Source of the DNA: Bacteroides fragilis
GTDB taxonomy: Bacteria; Bacteroidota; Bacteroidia; Bacteroidales; Bacteroidaceae
Reading direction: 5' to 3'
DNA: 64,000 nucleotides
Assembly (NCBI RefSeq): GCF_019583405.1
Contig: NZ_SZUU01000001.1
Span: forward strand, 927,752 to 991,751
In this document: piece after piece, positions 54,075 to 63,984 of the stretch
Position numbering within the stretch: the first letter of the stretch is position 1
How the letters are laid out: each line of letters starts with the position of its first letter
The notes under the pieces: generated by a model
Seen by the model: only the letters and a program-made list of their open reading frames with translations
Databases searched by the model: none
What the model was told of the DNA's origin: nothing
Made by a program: the position numbers and the translations under genes

Positions 54075-55736
54075 CTAGTTTAGTTGACGTTTCATGGCAT
54101 TACGCAAGGCAATGTCATAAGCCTCGTAATAATACTTGATGAAATGCTTCCATAAAGCCTGTTCGGCCACAGCTGCGGCTTGTTTACGGATCTCTTTCAC
54201 CTCATTATCCGTTTTACCCGAAAACAATGCAATCGTATCTTTGATGCCGTCGGCTACCTCTGAGTAATTATAGTCCGAACGGTGTAACACCTCTACCCCA
54301 TTATCGATGCCATGCTGATTTTTCAGGCTGTTCACCCAAAGGCCGAAGCCTGCCAGGTCTGTTGTAATAGTAGGTACGCGGAATGCCACACTCTCAAGCG
54401 GAGTATATCCCCAAGGTTCGTAATAAGAAGGATAGACACTCAAGTCTTCTCCCAATATCAGATCATAATATTCTTTGTTCAGGATTCCATCTTTGCCGTC
54501 CAGATAACACGGAACGAAAATCACCTTCACTTTATCTTCCGGGCGATTCCCCATACCAAGATATTTGAGCATATCCAGAACCTGGTCATGGGTCATGTTA
54601 TGCAGCCAATGGGTAATGAAAGGTACTTCGAGCGGAGTATTGAATTTTTCTTTGCTTTTCAGCCGTGTCTGCAAATCCTCGCGGGGCTCTCCCACCCAAC
54701 CCGGCACATTGACAAATGCCAGCACGTTCTTCTGCAGGTCCTTGTCCCGGTTCAAACGGTTCAATGATTCCAGAAACACGTCGATCCCTTTGTTCTTAAA
54801 CTCGTAACGGCCACTGGTACCGATAATTAATGTGTCATCGTCCATATGGGTACCCAGAAGCTTATTAGCCACATTCAACATCAATGCACGTGCACGTTTG
54901 CGCTTACCGGTGAAAGCGCTTCCCTGAGGAACAAAATCGTCCTCGAAACCGTTCATCAATACTACATCAGCGGCTTTATCAAGCAGTTCTTTACACTCGT
55001 TGTTGGTGATTTCGCTCACCGTCGTAAAGCAGTCGACGTGATGCGCAGTCTGCTTTTCAATCGAGTGCTTCGACTGCATATTCAACTCCTGCGCCATCTG
55101 ATCGCCGTTATAAGCAAACAGATAGTCATATAAAGGTTTATCGTTTCCGGCAATGCTACGGCCGATAGAAGTGGCATGGGTGGTGAAGATGGTTCCTATT
55201 TCGGGAACAGCCAATTGCAGATACAGTGCTCCCAGGCCGGTCATCCATTCATGTGCCTGATAAATGACCTTATCATTTTCAGTCAGGTTGTAGCGATAGA
55301 AGCTTTCCACCACTTTTCCGGCAGCATACGAAAACATGGATGCTTCGTCATAATCGCCGTAAGCATGCAATGAATCGACTTGAAAGTGATTCCACATTTC
55401 AGTATAGATTTCATTCTTTTTCTCAAAAAAAGGCTGAAAATCAACGAGAATAACAATGGGGTCACCCGGAATATTCCAACGTCCGACACGGACAGAAAGG
55501 TCATCTTTCTTGAGGGCATGTTCTTTCCATGCCGCACAAAGATTGTCAGATTCTATAAACAAGGGATTGTCCTTTCCTTGCCATACATCCGGCCCTATAA
55601 AAAATAATTTGTCACGGAAGTTAGTTTGCAACGTATTTGCCCTTGTAGACAAAACAGTATAAATTCCTCCTACCTTGTTGCACACTTCCCAACTGGCTTC
55701 GAAGATATAATCGGGGGTTAATAAATCTTTTACCAT
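54075..55736 (-). CDS. GT3-type glycogen synthase
   Basis: A 553-residue glycosyltransferase that extends alpha-1,4-glucan chains. The N-terminal motif FEASWEVCNKVGGIYTVLSTRA (about 8-29) is of the GT3 family of animal and fungal glycogen synthases rather than bacterial GlgA (GT5, KTGGLADV). The C-terminal donor site carries PSYYEPWGYTPLESVAFRVPTI with the EPWG-TPLE pair. Other landmarks are YQAHEWMTGLGALYL and the GTSGRYEFKNKGIDVFLESL segment with Arg and Lys for the sugar nucleotide. The start at 55736 is preceded by a -7 box, which excludes longer in-frame starts. First gene of the glycogen pair; donor UDP- or ADP-glucose is not decided here. Confidence 0.9.
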   Translation of the reverse strand: MVKDLLTPDYIFEASWEVCNKVGGIYTVLSTRANTLQTNFRDKLFFIGPDVWQGKDNPLFIESDNLCAAWKEHALKKDDLSVRVGRWNIPGDPIVILVDFQPFFEKKNEIYTEMWNHFQVDSLHAYGDYDEASMFSYAAGKVVESFYRYNLTENDKVIYQAHEWMTGLGALYLQLAVPEIGTIFTTHATSIGRSIAGNDKPLYDYLFAYNGDQMAQELNMQSKHSIEKQTAHHVDCFTTVSEITNNECKELLDKAADVVLMNGFEDDFVPQGSAFTGKRKRARALMLNVANKLLGTHMDDDTLIIGTSGRYEFKNKGIDVFLESLNRLNRDKDLQKNVLAFVNVPGWVGEPREDLQTRLKSKEKFNTPLEVPFITHWLHNMTHDQVLDMLKYLGMGNRPEDKVKVIFVPCYLDGKDGILNKEYYDLILGEDLSVYPSYYEPWGYTPLESVAFRVPTITTDLAGFGLWVNSLKNQHGIDNGVEVLHRSDYNYSEVADGIKDTIALFSGKTDNEVKEIRKQAAAVAEQALWKHFIKYYYEAYDIALRNAMKRQLN

Positions 55737-55770
55737 ATAAATGTTTAAAACTCTTTTTATTACGCAAGTG

Positions 55771-55778
55771 CAAAAGTA
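55771..55778 (-). promoter_or_regulatory. -7 box of the glycogen operon
   Basis: The minus strand reads TACTTTTG, 35 bases before the ATG at 55736. The -33 region is not clear. Confidence 0.6.
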
Positions 55779-55869
55779 CGCATTATTTATTGAAAAATAA
55801 TGCTTTATGCAAAAAATATAAGCAAAATAGCACAAACAAGCGTTTACAACGAGATTTCAGAGCATAAAA

Positions 55870-55950
55870 AAGACTTAAGTGTTTTCGGAAAACGCTTAAG
55901 TCTTTTCAGAAAACACTTAAACGTTCTGTCGAAAACGCTTAAGTGTTTTT
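55870..55950 (-). terminator. two long CTTAAG hairpins after the V-ATPase operon
   Basis: First hairpin: AAGACTTAAG...GTTTTC (55870-55886) pairs with GAAAAC...CTTAAGTCTT (55888-55904), with one mismatched pair inside. Second: AAAACACTTAA (55911-55921) pairs with TTAAGTGTTTT (55939-55949). The parts CTTAAG and GTTTTC recur, so the arms of the two hairpins can also pair with each other. It lies 15 bases after the stop of ntpK and ends that operon. Confidence 0.8.
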
Positions 55951-55964
55951 TATAAATCATTAGT

Positions 55965-56456
<492 letters not shown>

Positions 56457-56470
56457 CTATTAATTTCTTT

Positions 56471-58288
56471 TTATTTTCTGAATGGTTTGTACTCTTTGCC
56501 ACCACCTTCGTAACCGGAATTCTTGAAAAACTCCACGAAGGTCAGACGCATAGGATGAACCATGGCTCCGAGCACATTCATAAAGATATTGATGGCATGG
56601 CCGATTACAAAAATCAATACCATCACAATGGGGCCGGCAATCACATTGTCCGGACTCATGCCCACTGCCAAACTATTGAATACGCCGGCAAGGATACCTC
56701 CCGACAATCCCAGAGCGAACAAACGGACGTATGACAGAACGTCGCCCAACAGACCTGTCGCCATGTTATAAGAATCCCATAAGCCCAGCCCGATATTCAG
56801 GAAGATGTTCTTTCCCGGACTGTTGAACAGGAAAATCATAACGCCGGCAATACCCATGATGATCAAATGAACCGTACTTCCCATCGGCATCACTTTCGGC
56901 AACAGTGCCGAGAAGGCTAACGATAGCAAGAGGATGATCCATCCGATTGTAGCAATGGCATACTTGAAGCCAAACTGGATAGTCTGATTGACAGCTTTCA
57001 GTACCATACCGAACAAGATCTGCACCGCACCCAGAATCAGCGAGAGCTGGAACATGTCATTATTATCCATGAAAACGGCACTCTTCAGGCGCTGGATGAA
57101 CGGCCAGGGCAGATCGTAAATATTGGCTCCGAAAAAAGTCCCGGTCAAAAATCCGCAGAAGAAAGTGGAAGTGGCCAGTATCTGGATCAGCGAGATGATC
57201 GATTTGGCCGACTGACTCAGTTTTTTCGCCAGCAGACGATAAGCCGTAGCTCCCACAAACAGGAATAATCCATAGCCGGAATCTCCCAGGCAGAGCCCGA
57301 AAAAGATCATAAAGAACGGGGCAAAGAACGGGGTCAGGTCCAGTTCATTATACTTGGGCAACATGTAGAGTTTGCAAATGGGCTCGAACCAGGCAAAGAA
57401 ACCTTTGTTATTCAGTTCGATCGGCACGTTGTCTTCCGGTGTCGGATCTGTGATCTCATAATAAATATGTGCATCGTTCAGATAAGCCTCTATCTCTACC
57501 TTGCTGGTAGCAGGGGCCCATCCTTCGAGCAACATCAATTTGTCACCCGCAGTCTGCTCTGTACTCAATACGACTTTTGAAAATTCTATTTCAGTCTGCA
57601 CCTGTTTCAAAGCCTCCTTCAGCGAAGGGATATCGGTTTCGGACAAAGCGACCAACTTCTTTTCATTCTCTTCAAGTGCGGTCTCTGTATTTGCATACTG
57701 CGCCTCGAGCTGGGCCAGTGACTGCGATGGCAGTTTAGCTTGCTCTACATCCAGGTCGATTTCCTCCCCGTCCTTGGTCACGGTGATGAAAAAGACTTTT
57801 GAGGATATGCGGCAGATGACCATAGCATTGTATTCCGCTTCCCATTCTTCCTTGTAGTTACCTTCGGAGCAGGTATAGAACCCGACTACATAACCGGCAT
57901 CTTTCAACCGCTGTATGCCTTCCGGATCAAAGTCTCCCCAAGCCTCCAAAGCGTCTTTCTCCTTGCCACAGGTTTGCTGCTGTTGCAACAGTTTACTGTG
58001 TTCGGCCTGCAAGGCATCTATTTCGTCGAGCACCTGCAAGCCGCGTTCGGCACTGCCGCCATGGGTTGCAATGACCACATCCTTCCCGTGTTTCCGGCTC
58101 TGAAGCAATTTCAATGCCGTAGCCAAACGGGCAGAAAGACGGATGTTGTCCTGCAACTCGGCATTCTCAGCCGCTCCCTGCTGCTTCTCTACAATATGGA
58201 CCACTCCGAGTTCACGAAGACTGTTCAGGAAATCTTCGTACTCCTTATGATAAACCAGGAACGTGAGTTTCTTCATTTTCGTAATCAT
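56471..58288 (-). CDS. ntpI: V-type ATPase stator subunit I
   Basis: A 605-residue stator subunit (a-subunit homologue). The N-terminal half (about 1-320) is soluble and coiled-coil-rich and acts as a peripheral-stalk anchor. The C-terminal half has eight or so helices starting near FFAPFFMIFFGLCLGDSGYGLFLF. The late helix YVRLFALGLSGGILAGVFNSLA contains the Arg that faces the rotor Glu, as in other a/I subunits (SYVRLFALGL). The start overlaps the stop of subunit D by 4 bases. Confidence 0.94.
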   Translation of the reverse strand: MITKMKKLTFLVYHKEYEDFLNSLRELGVVHIVEKQQGAAENAELQDNIRLSARLATALKLLQSRKHGKDVVIATHGGSAERGLQVLDEIDALQAEHSKLLQQQQTCGKEKDALEAWGDFDPEGIQRLKDAGYVVGFYTCSEGNYKEEWEAEYNAMVICRISSKVFFITVTKDGEEIDLDVEQAKLPSQSLAQLEAQYANTETALEENEKKLVALSETDIPSLKEALKQVQTEIEFSKVVLSTEQTAGDKLMLLEGWAPATSKVEIEAYLNDAHIYYEITDPTPEDNVPIELNNKGFFAWFEPICKLYMLPKYNELDLTPFFAPFFMIFFGLCLGDSGYGLFLFVGATAYRLLAKKLSQSAKSIISLIQILATSTFFCGFLTGTFFGANIYDLPWPFIQRLKSAVFMDNNDMFQLSLILGAVQILFGMVLKAVNQTIQFGFKYAIATIGWIILLLSLAFSALLPKVMPMGSTVHLIIMGIAGVMIFLFNSPGKNIFLNIGLGLWDSYNMATGLLGDVLSYVRLFALGLSGGILAGVFNSLAVGMSPDNVIAGPIVMVLIFVIGHAINIFMNVLGAMVHPMRLTFVEFFKNSGYEGGGKEYKPFRK

Positions 58289-58890
58289 GCTTCTGCCTCC
58301 TTCCTTTTTTCCTGCTGTGACTTCAGAATTTTTTGCGACGACTTAGACAAATTCTCTTCATCTTCCATGAATCGTTTGATCTTGCGCAAAGCATCCTGAT
58401 ACCCCGGTATCTGAACCTTCTCAAAAAGATTCACTTTCTGAGTGGTCTTTTTCCTCGCATGTTCTAACAAGCCCAACTTGGCCAGCGTAAACTCACGCTC
58501 TATAGCGGTATGTGCCAACTCCTTAAGCAGGTGTATACCGTCGGCATACCACTTAGGAGCATTAAACAGACTGTACGGACGGATCTCGAAATCCACATTT
58601 TCGAGCAAAGGCACCCGTACACCGGCTATTTTCTTGACACCAAGATGAACATCATTTACTTTTATCAATGAGGTGTCAAACTCATTCCAAAGTGCGAACA
58701 TGGCTTCATAAGCCTGGATTTGTTTTTCCAGCCTTTCCTCCAGATCGGCAGCTTCGCTTTTACAGCGCTTCACTTCCATGCGAAGGGCACTCTCCTTGTT
58801 TTTGATAATCGGGAGAGTACGTACCCGCACTTTCAGTTGCTTCTCGAGCTGCTGAAGGGAGGTTTTGTTATATTGAAACTTTATAGCCAT
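58285..58890 (-). CDS. ntpD: V-type ATPase central stalk subunit D
   Basis: A 201-residue subunit D, a long antiparallel coiled coil that turns inside the A3B3 ring. Seen: FQYNKTSLQQLEKQLKVRVRTLPIIKNKESALRMEVKR at the start (first long helix, about 5-75) and VNLFEKVQIPGYQDALRKIKRFMEDEE near the end (second helix). Length is normal. It follows subunit B by 12 bases and overlaps subunit I by 4 bases. Confidence 0.93.
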   Translation of the reverse strand: MAIKFQYNKTSLQQLEKQLKVRVRTLPIIKNKESALRMEVKRCKSEAADLEERLEKQIQAYEAMFALWNEFDTSLIKVNDVHLGVKKIAGVRVPLLENVDFEIRPYSLFNAPKWYADGIHLLKELAHTAIEREFTLAKLGLLEHARKKTTQKVNLFEKVQIPGYQDALRKIKRFMEDEENLSKSSQKILKSQQEKRKEAEA

Positions 58891-58902
58891 CTCGTTTATT
58901 TA

Positions 58903-60222
58903 CTATTTTTTCCAATACTGATCTACCAGTTCCTTCTTGATATTTACTTCTTCCGGACGGAAGTATTTGCCGAACAGTCCCCATGCTACATCGAGCATTT
59001 CGGTTGTATCCAGATTGACGTCGATGGCCAGCAACTGATTGGAGTAATCTTTGGCAAAAGCTAAAGTACGTTCGTCATAGTTGGTCAGGTCAAAACCATT
59101 TTCCAATTTAGTCTTGGCATTAGCGGCATCGGCATACAAACGCACGGCAGCATTCATCACCTGCGGATGGTCTTTACGGGTTTTCTTACCGGTTACCAGC
59201 TGTTTCAGACGGGACAATGAACGGAACGGATCGACAATAACCTTACCGATGTCACTGTCACGGCGCAGGAACAACTGTCCTTCGGTGATGTAGCCTGTAT
59301 TATCCGGCACAGCATGCGTAATATCACCACCGGACAATGTAGTCACGGCAATAATCGTGATGGAGCCGCCATCGGGGAACTGTACAGCCTTTTCGTAGAT
59401 CTTGGCAAGATCCGAATAGAGCGAACCCGGCATAGAATCTTTCGAAGGAATCTGGTCCATACGGTTTGACACGATAGCCAAAGCATCGGCATACGAAGTC
59501 ATATCGGTCAGCAGAACCAATACTTTCTGATTGTGCTGTACTGCGAAATATTCAGCCGCAGTCAAAGCCATATCCGGTACCAGCAAACGTTCTACCGGAG
59601 GGTTCTCCGTGGTATTCACGAAACTGACGATACGGTCGAGCGCACCGGCATTGGAAAATACATTCTTGAAATACAGGTAGTCATCGTTTGTCATACCCAT
59701 ACCGCCCAGAATAATCTTATCTGTTTCTGCACGTAACGCCACGTTAGCCATCACCTGGTTGAACGGTTGGTCGGGATCGGCGAAGAACGGAATCTTCTGA
59801 CCGGAAACCAGTGTATTGTTCAAGTCGATACCTGCGATACCGGTTGCAATCAGCTCAGAAGGCTGTTTACGCCGTACCGGGTTTACAGACGGACCTCCGA
59901 TCGGTACCTCCTGCCCTTCGATCTCCGGCCCTCCGTCTATAGGATCACCGAAAGCGTTGAAAAAACGTCCGGCCAGTTGCTCGCTCACTTTCAGCGTAGG
60001 CGATTTACCCAGAAATACAACTTCGGCATTGGTCGGAATACCTTCCGTACCCTCAAACACCTGCAAAGTCACTTCGTCACCGGCAATCTTTACAACCTGA
60101 GCCAGTTTACCATTCACAGTGGCCAACTCATCATATCCTACCCCTGTAGCTTTCAGCGAACAGGTGGCCTTGGTAATCTGAGTAATCTTAGTATATATTT
60201 TTTGAAATGCTTTTGTAGCCAT
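58903..60222 (-). CDS. ntpB: V-type ATPase subunit B
   Basis: A 439-residue non-catalytic nucleotide-binding subunit of the A3B3 ring. Seen: VNPVRRKQPSELIATGIAGIDLNNTLVSGQKIPFFADPDQPFNQVM, where the usual Walker A Lys is missing as expected for B subunits. LVLLTDMTSYADALAIVSNR and PGSLYSDLAKIYEKA also mark the subunit. The C-terminal domain ends LVDQYWKK. It lies 29 bases after subunit A. Confidence 0.95.
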   Translation of the reverse strand: MATKAFQKIYTKITQITKATCSLKATGVGYDELATVNGKLAQVVKIAGDEVTLQVFEGTEGIPTNAEVVFLGKSPTLKVSEQLAGRFFNAFGDPIDGGPEIEGQEVPIGGPSVNPVRRKQPSELIATGIAGIDLNNTLVSGQKIPFFADPDQPFNQVMANVALRAETDKIILGGMGMTNDDYLYFKNVFSNAGALDRIVSFVNTTENPPVERLLVPDMALTAAEYFAVQHNQKVLVLLTDMTSYADALAIVSNRMDQIPSKDSMPGSLYSDLAKIYEKAVQFPDGGSITIIAVTTLSGGDITHAVPDNTGYITEGQLFLRRDSDIGKVIVDPFRSLSRLKQLVTGKKTRKDHPQVMNAAVRLYADAANAKTKLENGFDLTNYDERTLAFAKDYSNQLLAIDVNLDTTEMLDVAWGLFGKYFRPEEVNIKKELVDQYWKK

Positions 60223-60251
60223 GTTATTATTTACAATTTAGTTTCAATCTA

Positions 60252-62009
60252 CTATTTGACACTTCTCTCGGCAACCAACTCCTCCAATTGCTTCTGGAAA
60301 CCTTCATATTGTTCCGACTTGAACTTCGAATAGTTCATTTGCTTGCAGATGTTAATCATCTTCTTGAAGTAATCCATAACCTCATTAAAGTTATCAAACT
60401 CAAATTCCGTATGACAGATGTCTATCACCATATTCAAGATAGCCTCCTGACGCTCCATCGGAGTCACGGCATCAATCTCGTCGAACGCATCCTGCTGCAA
60501 GATAACGAAGTCTATCAACTCGGACTTCCAGAAGATTACGTGATACTCTACCGGTACACCGTCATCACCCAAGATATTGATCTGCTCGGCAATCTCCTTA
60601 CCGCGTTGCAAGCGAGTTTTGATTTCGTTCACTTTACCGATCCACTCATCATTGATATGCTCGGCAATGTATGCTTCAAATTCAGGATATTCGATATACT
60701 TGGAATAAGAATCGATCGGATTCACAGCCGGATAGCGCTTCTTATCGGCACGATCCTGCTCCAGAGCATAGAAGCAACGGGCTACCTTCTTGGTATTCTC
60801 TGTCACCGGCTCCTTCAAGTTACCACCGGCAGGTGATACTGTACCGATAAAGGTAATAGAACCGCTCTCGCCGTTATTCAGTTTCACGTAGCCTGCACGG
60901 CCATAGAAGTTAGAAATGATTGAGGACAAGTCCATCGGGAATGCATCCGGTCCGGGCAATTCCTCCATACGGTTCGACATCTCACGCAATGCCTGCGCCC
61001 AACGGGAAGTGGAGTCTGCCATCAGCAGGACTTTCAATCCCATGGCACGATAGTATTCGGCAATCGTCATGGCCGTATACACAGAAGCTTCACGCGCTGC
61101 TACCGGCATGTTCGATGTATTTGCGATAATAATGGTACGCTCCATCAGCTTATGTCCCGTGTGCGGGTCCACCAATTCCGGAAATTCGGTAAAGATTTCC
61201 ACAACTTCATTTGCACGCTCCCCACAAGCAGCGATAATCACGATATCGGCTTCGGCCTGTTTTGAAATGGCATGCTGAAGTACCGTCTTACCCGTACCGA
61301 ACGGACCGGGAATAAATCCGGTACCGCCTTCCACTATCGGATTGACAGTATCGATCACACGCACACCGGTTTCAAGCAACTTGAACGGACGCGGTTTTTC
61401 TTTATAATTCGTCATAGCCCGCTTCACCGGCCATTTCTGGATCATATTCACTTCAACGGTATTTCCTTCTTCGTCCACCAAAACGGCAACCACATCTTCA
61501 ATCTTGTAATCACTTTCGGGAACAATCGACTTCACCGTGCAAACACCTTTCTGAGTGAAAGGCACCATAATCTTCAATGGCTGGAAGTTCTCGTCCACCT
61601 GTCCTAACCAGGCAGATGCTTCCACTTTATCCCCCACACTGACAAGGGGAACAAAATGCCATACACTTCCTTTATCCAACGGATAAGTATATTGTCCTCT
61701 CTTCAGGAATACTCCATCCATCTTATCAAGGTCGTTTTGCAGACCATCATAATTCTTTGATAACATACCGGGACCTAAAGTCACTTCAAGCATGTGTCCG
61801 GTAAATTCGGCCTCGGCTCCCACTTTCAGTCCACGAGTACTTTCGAACACCTGGACATATACATGTGTACCTACGACCTTAATCACCTCCGCCATTAATT
61901 TGTCTCCGCCGGTTGAGATATAACAGATCTCATTCTGAGCTACCGGCCCATCAACGACGAGGGTCACCATGTTGGCAATAACGCCACTAACAGTTCCTTT
62001 TGTTGCCAT
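60252..62009 (-). CDS. ntpA: V-type ATPase catalytic subunit A
   Basis: A 585-residue catalytic subunit. Walker A is GPFGTGKTVLQH (about 235-246). The catalytic Glu region is CGERANEVVEIFTEFPEL, and the arginine-rich SMVNRMEEL-type segment (SRWAQALREMSNRMEELPG) follows. The bulge insert typical of V/A-type A subunits (about 110-185, YTYPLDKGSVWHFVPLVSVG) is present and distinguishes it from F-type beta. It lies 36 bases after the DUF2764 gene. Confidence 0.96.
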   Translation of the reverse strand: MATKGTVSGVIANMVTLVVDGPVAQNEICYISTGGDKLMAEVIKVVGTHVYVQVFESTRGLKVGAEAEFTGHMLEVTLGPGMLSKNYDGLQNDLDKMDGVFLKRGQYTYPLDKGSVWHFVPLVSVGDKVEASAWLGQVDENFQPLKIMVPFTQKGVCTVKSIVPESDYKIEDVVAVLVDEEGNTVEVNMIQKWPVKRAMTNYKEKPRPFKLLETGVRVIDTVNPIVEGGTGFIPGPFGTGKTVLQHAISKQAEADIVIIAACGERANEVVEIFTEFPELVDPHTGHKLMERTIIIANTSNMPVAAREASVYTAMTIAEYYRAMGLKVLLMADSTSRWAQALREMSNRMEELPGPDAFPMDLSSIISNFYGRAGYVKLNNGESGSITFIGTVSPAGGNLKEPVTENTKKVARCFYALEQDRADKKRYPAVNPIDSYSKYIEYPEFEAYIAEHINDEWIGKVNEIKTRLQRGKEIAEQINILGDDGVPVEYHVIFWKSELIDFVILQQDAFDEIDAVTPMERQEAILNMVIDICHTEFEFDNFNEVMDYFKKMINICKQMNYSKFKSEQYEGFQKQLEELVAERSVK

Positions 62010-62045
62010 ATATTTTTTTAGTTTATTTATCCGAGTTTGGCAGTA

Positions 62046-62885
62046 TTACCTGAATTCAGCAGGAATCTGCACTTCATTCTTCAGTGACTCTATGATACTT
62101 CGGAACAATTGATTGCCTCTTTCCTTATCCAGGGAGATCCAACGTTCAATCATTTCCAGTTTCAACAGAAAAGCAAAAATACGTTCGATAGTGAAATAAT
62201 CGAAGAAGATAGCATCTTCCATCCAGCTCCACCGCAAAGCATCCAGCTTTTTCTCACGTTCCACCAGTTCTGTTATTTCACTGATTTTCACCAACTGGTC
62301 AAGAAAGTCCACTTCGCCCGACAGTCCGAAATCTCTGGCTCCGGAAGTCCGCAATGCCTCACAGATCTCCGTATCACCCACAATATTGCAAGCAACATCC
62401 CATTTATATTTACGCGCAGTCAATGCTACGAGAATATTGTTAATAGTGAGATTAAATTCGAACCAGGAAGCCACAAACTTATTTCCACACTTCATCGCAT
62501 AATCATAATAAAGTGCAGCCAGATGATCTTCCAATAAAACAGCATTCTCTGCCGGAGTATTAAAATAAGCGGAAATGAAAGTAGCAAGATAAGCGGGAAA
62601 CTCCTTGGCACTGACCTCTCCTCCCTCTTTAAGGGTAGAAATATATTCCGCCAGTTCTTCCGCGGAAAAATTTCCCCGAGTATCAATAGCGGCTTCTTTA
62701 TCTTTCAAGAGCTTCAGCACATTGGCATTGTCAAACTTCAAATAAAACAGATCAATCAATTTCTGATCTGAAGCTGACAAGCCCGTGTAAATTTCCGTTT
62801 TAAAATCAGCTACTGTATAGCTCAGCTTGCTGTCCTCAAGTGTGAGTTCCGGCAAACCGGCTACCAAGTAATAATATTTACTCAT
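62046..62885 (-). CDS. DUF2764 protein of the V-ATPase operon
   Basis: A 279-residue, mainly helical, soluble protein that starts SKYYYLVAGLPELTLEDSKL, the DUF2764 signature. Its gene lies between subunits E and A, where other V/A-ATPase operons have subunit C (with F nearby). The YYYLVAGLP opening and a late RIFAFLLKLEMIERWISLD region with family-like Arg/Trp fit a C-like connector between rotor and stator, so it may replace subunit C. This is inference from position and fold-like pattern; the family has no assigned biochemical role that I know of. Confidence 0.85.
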   Translation of the reverse strand: MSKYYYLVAGLPELTLEDSKLSYTVADFKTEIYTGLSASDQKLIDLFYLKFDNANVLKLLKDKEAAIDTRGNFSAEELAEYISTLKEGGEVSAKEFPAYLATFISAYFNTPAENAVLLEDHLAALYYDYAMKCGNKFVASWFEFNLTINNILVALTARKYKWDVACNIVGDTEICEALRTSGARDFGLSGEVDFLDQLVKISEITELVEREKKLDALRWSWMEDAIFFDYFTIERIFAFLLKLEMIERWISLDKERGNQLFRSIIESLKNEVQIPAEFR

Positions 62886-62896
62886 AACGCATCCCT

Positions 62897-63487
62897 TTAG
62901 AATAACATTTCTACCAACTGAGGACGCAGGAATGCTTTAAAGTAATTCATAAATTCCTCTTCTCCGAAATTCACTTTATATGAACCGTCTGCAGGAGATA
63001 CGGAAAACAATGCCTTTATGCCATTCACTTGTTCTATGGTAACACCTTTATCTAACAATGCTTTAGCATTGGCAGCAAAATACTTTTTCAAAGATTCCGC
63101 ATCAGAAGTTGAGATGATAATCGGTTCGTCTACACTCCATTTAGAAGCCAGAGCTACGATAAATGCATTCAGAAAATCTTTATTTTGTGCAAACTCCTTT
63201 ACCGGTGCAGTCACAATCTTGTCAGTCACCATAGTGGCTATTTCCGATTTTAAAGCATTCACAGCCTGACCGGCAAAAAGTTTCAGTTCTGATTTGGTAT
63301 TCTCTGTCAGTTCGTCGGCAGATTTACGAGAGGAGGCAATAATTGATTCAGCTTCTTTATGGGCATCTTCAACAATTTTTTTAGCTTCTTCCTGAGCATT
63401 CGCAATAAGACGGCGGGCCTCTTCATTACCTTTTTCCACGCCTTCACGATAAATCTTATCGGTCAACTCTTGAATTTTGTTTTCCAT
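62897..63487 (-). CDS. ntpE: V-type ATPase peripheral stalk subunit E
   Basis: A 196-residue stalk subunit. The N-terminal half is a long helix (ENKIQELTDKIYREGVEKGN, then EEAKKIVEDAHKEAESIIAS), normally paired with subunit G/H in a coiled coil. The C-terminal half is globular. I chose the ATG at 63487 over the GTG two codons upstream. It is the first gene of the operon; a -7 box lies at 63549-63556. No separate subunit G gene is seen in the window. Confidence 0.9.
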   Translation of the reverse strand: MENKIQELTDKIYREGVEKGNEEARRLIANAQEEAKKIVEDAHKEAESIIASSRKSADELTENTKSELKLFAGQAVNALKSEIATMVTDKIVTAPVKEFAQNKDFLNAFIVALASKWSVDEPIIISTSDAESLKKYFAANAKALLDKGVTIEQVNGIKALFSVSPADGSYKVNFGEEEFMNYFKAFLRPQLVEMLF

Positions 63488-63548
63488 ATTCACGGACTAT
63501 TTAGAAGTTTATATTATAATATCTAAGTGTTTCTTATCAGATTCTCGC

Positions 63549-63556
63549 CAAAAGTA
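63549..63556 (-). promoter_or_regulatory. -7 box of the V-ATPase operon
   Basis: The minus strand reads TACTTTTG; the transcript would start near 63542 with a leader of about 55 bases. A CTTT lies at the -33 distance. From 63557 to 63823 I see no gene, only AT-rich sequence. Confidence 0.6.
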
Positions 63557-63823
63557 CAAAATTCAATCTGATAATAAAAGAGAAAAGAGCAAGAAAACTG
63601 TTCATTATCAAGAAAAGAATCGTCAAAAAGTAAAGGATATGACGATACGGACACATTTATCTTCACGTTTCATCTTTTAAGGCAACGGCAAAGATAAGGA
63701 GCCTGATAATACATCAAAAGACATAATTATGATAAAGCCGGAAAACTGAAGGTTGAATCTGGAATATACCGGATGGACTAAGAAAGAGGTGGTCGGGAAT
63801 CCTTGTTAAACAGGGTATGGTAT

Positions 63824-63866
63824 AAAACAATTCATCCCCTCGTGTCTTTCGACCCAAGGGGATGAA
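63824..63866 (-). terminator. rRNA operon terminator
   Basis: On the minus strand TTCATCCCCT pairs with AGGGGATGAA (plus strand 63831-63840 and 63857-63866), followed by TTGTTTT. It lies about 12 bases after the 5S 3' end. Confidence 0.9.
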
Positions 63867-63877
63867 CTCTCTGAAAA

Positions 63878-63984
<107 letters not shown>

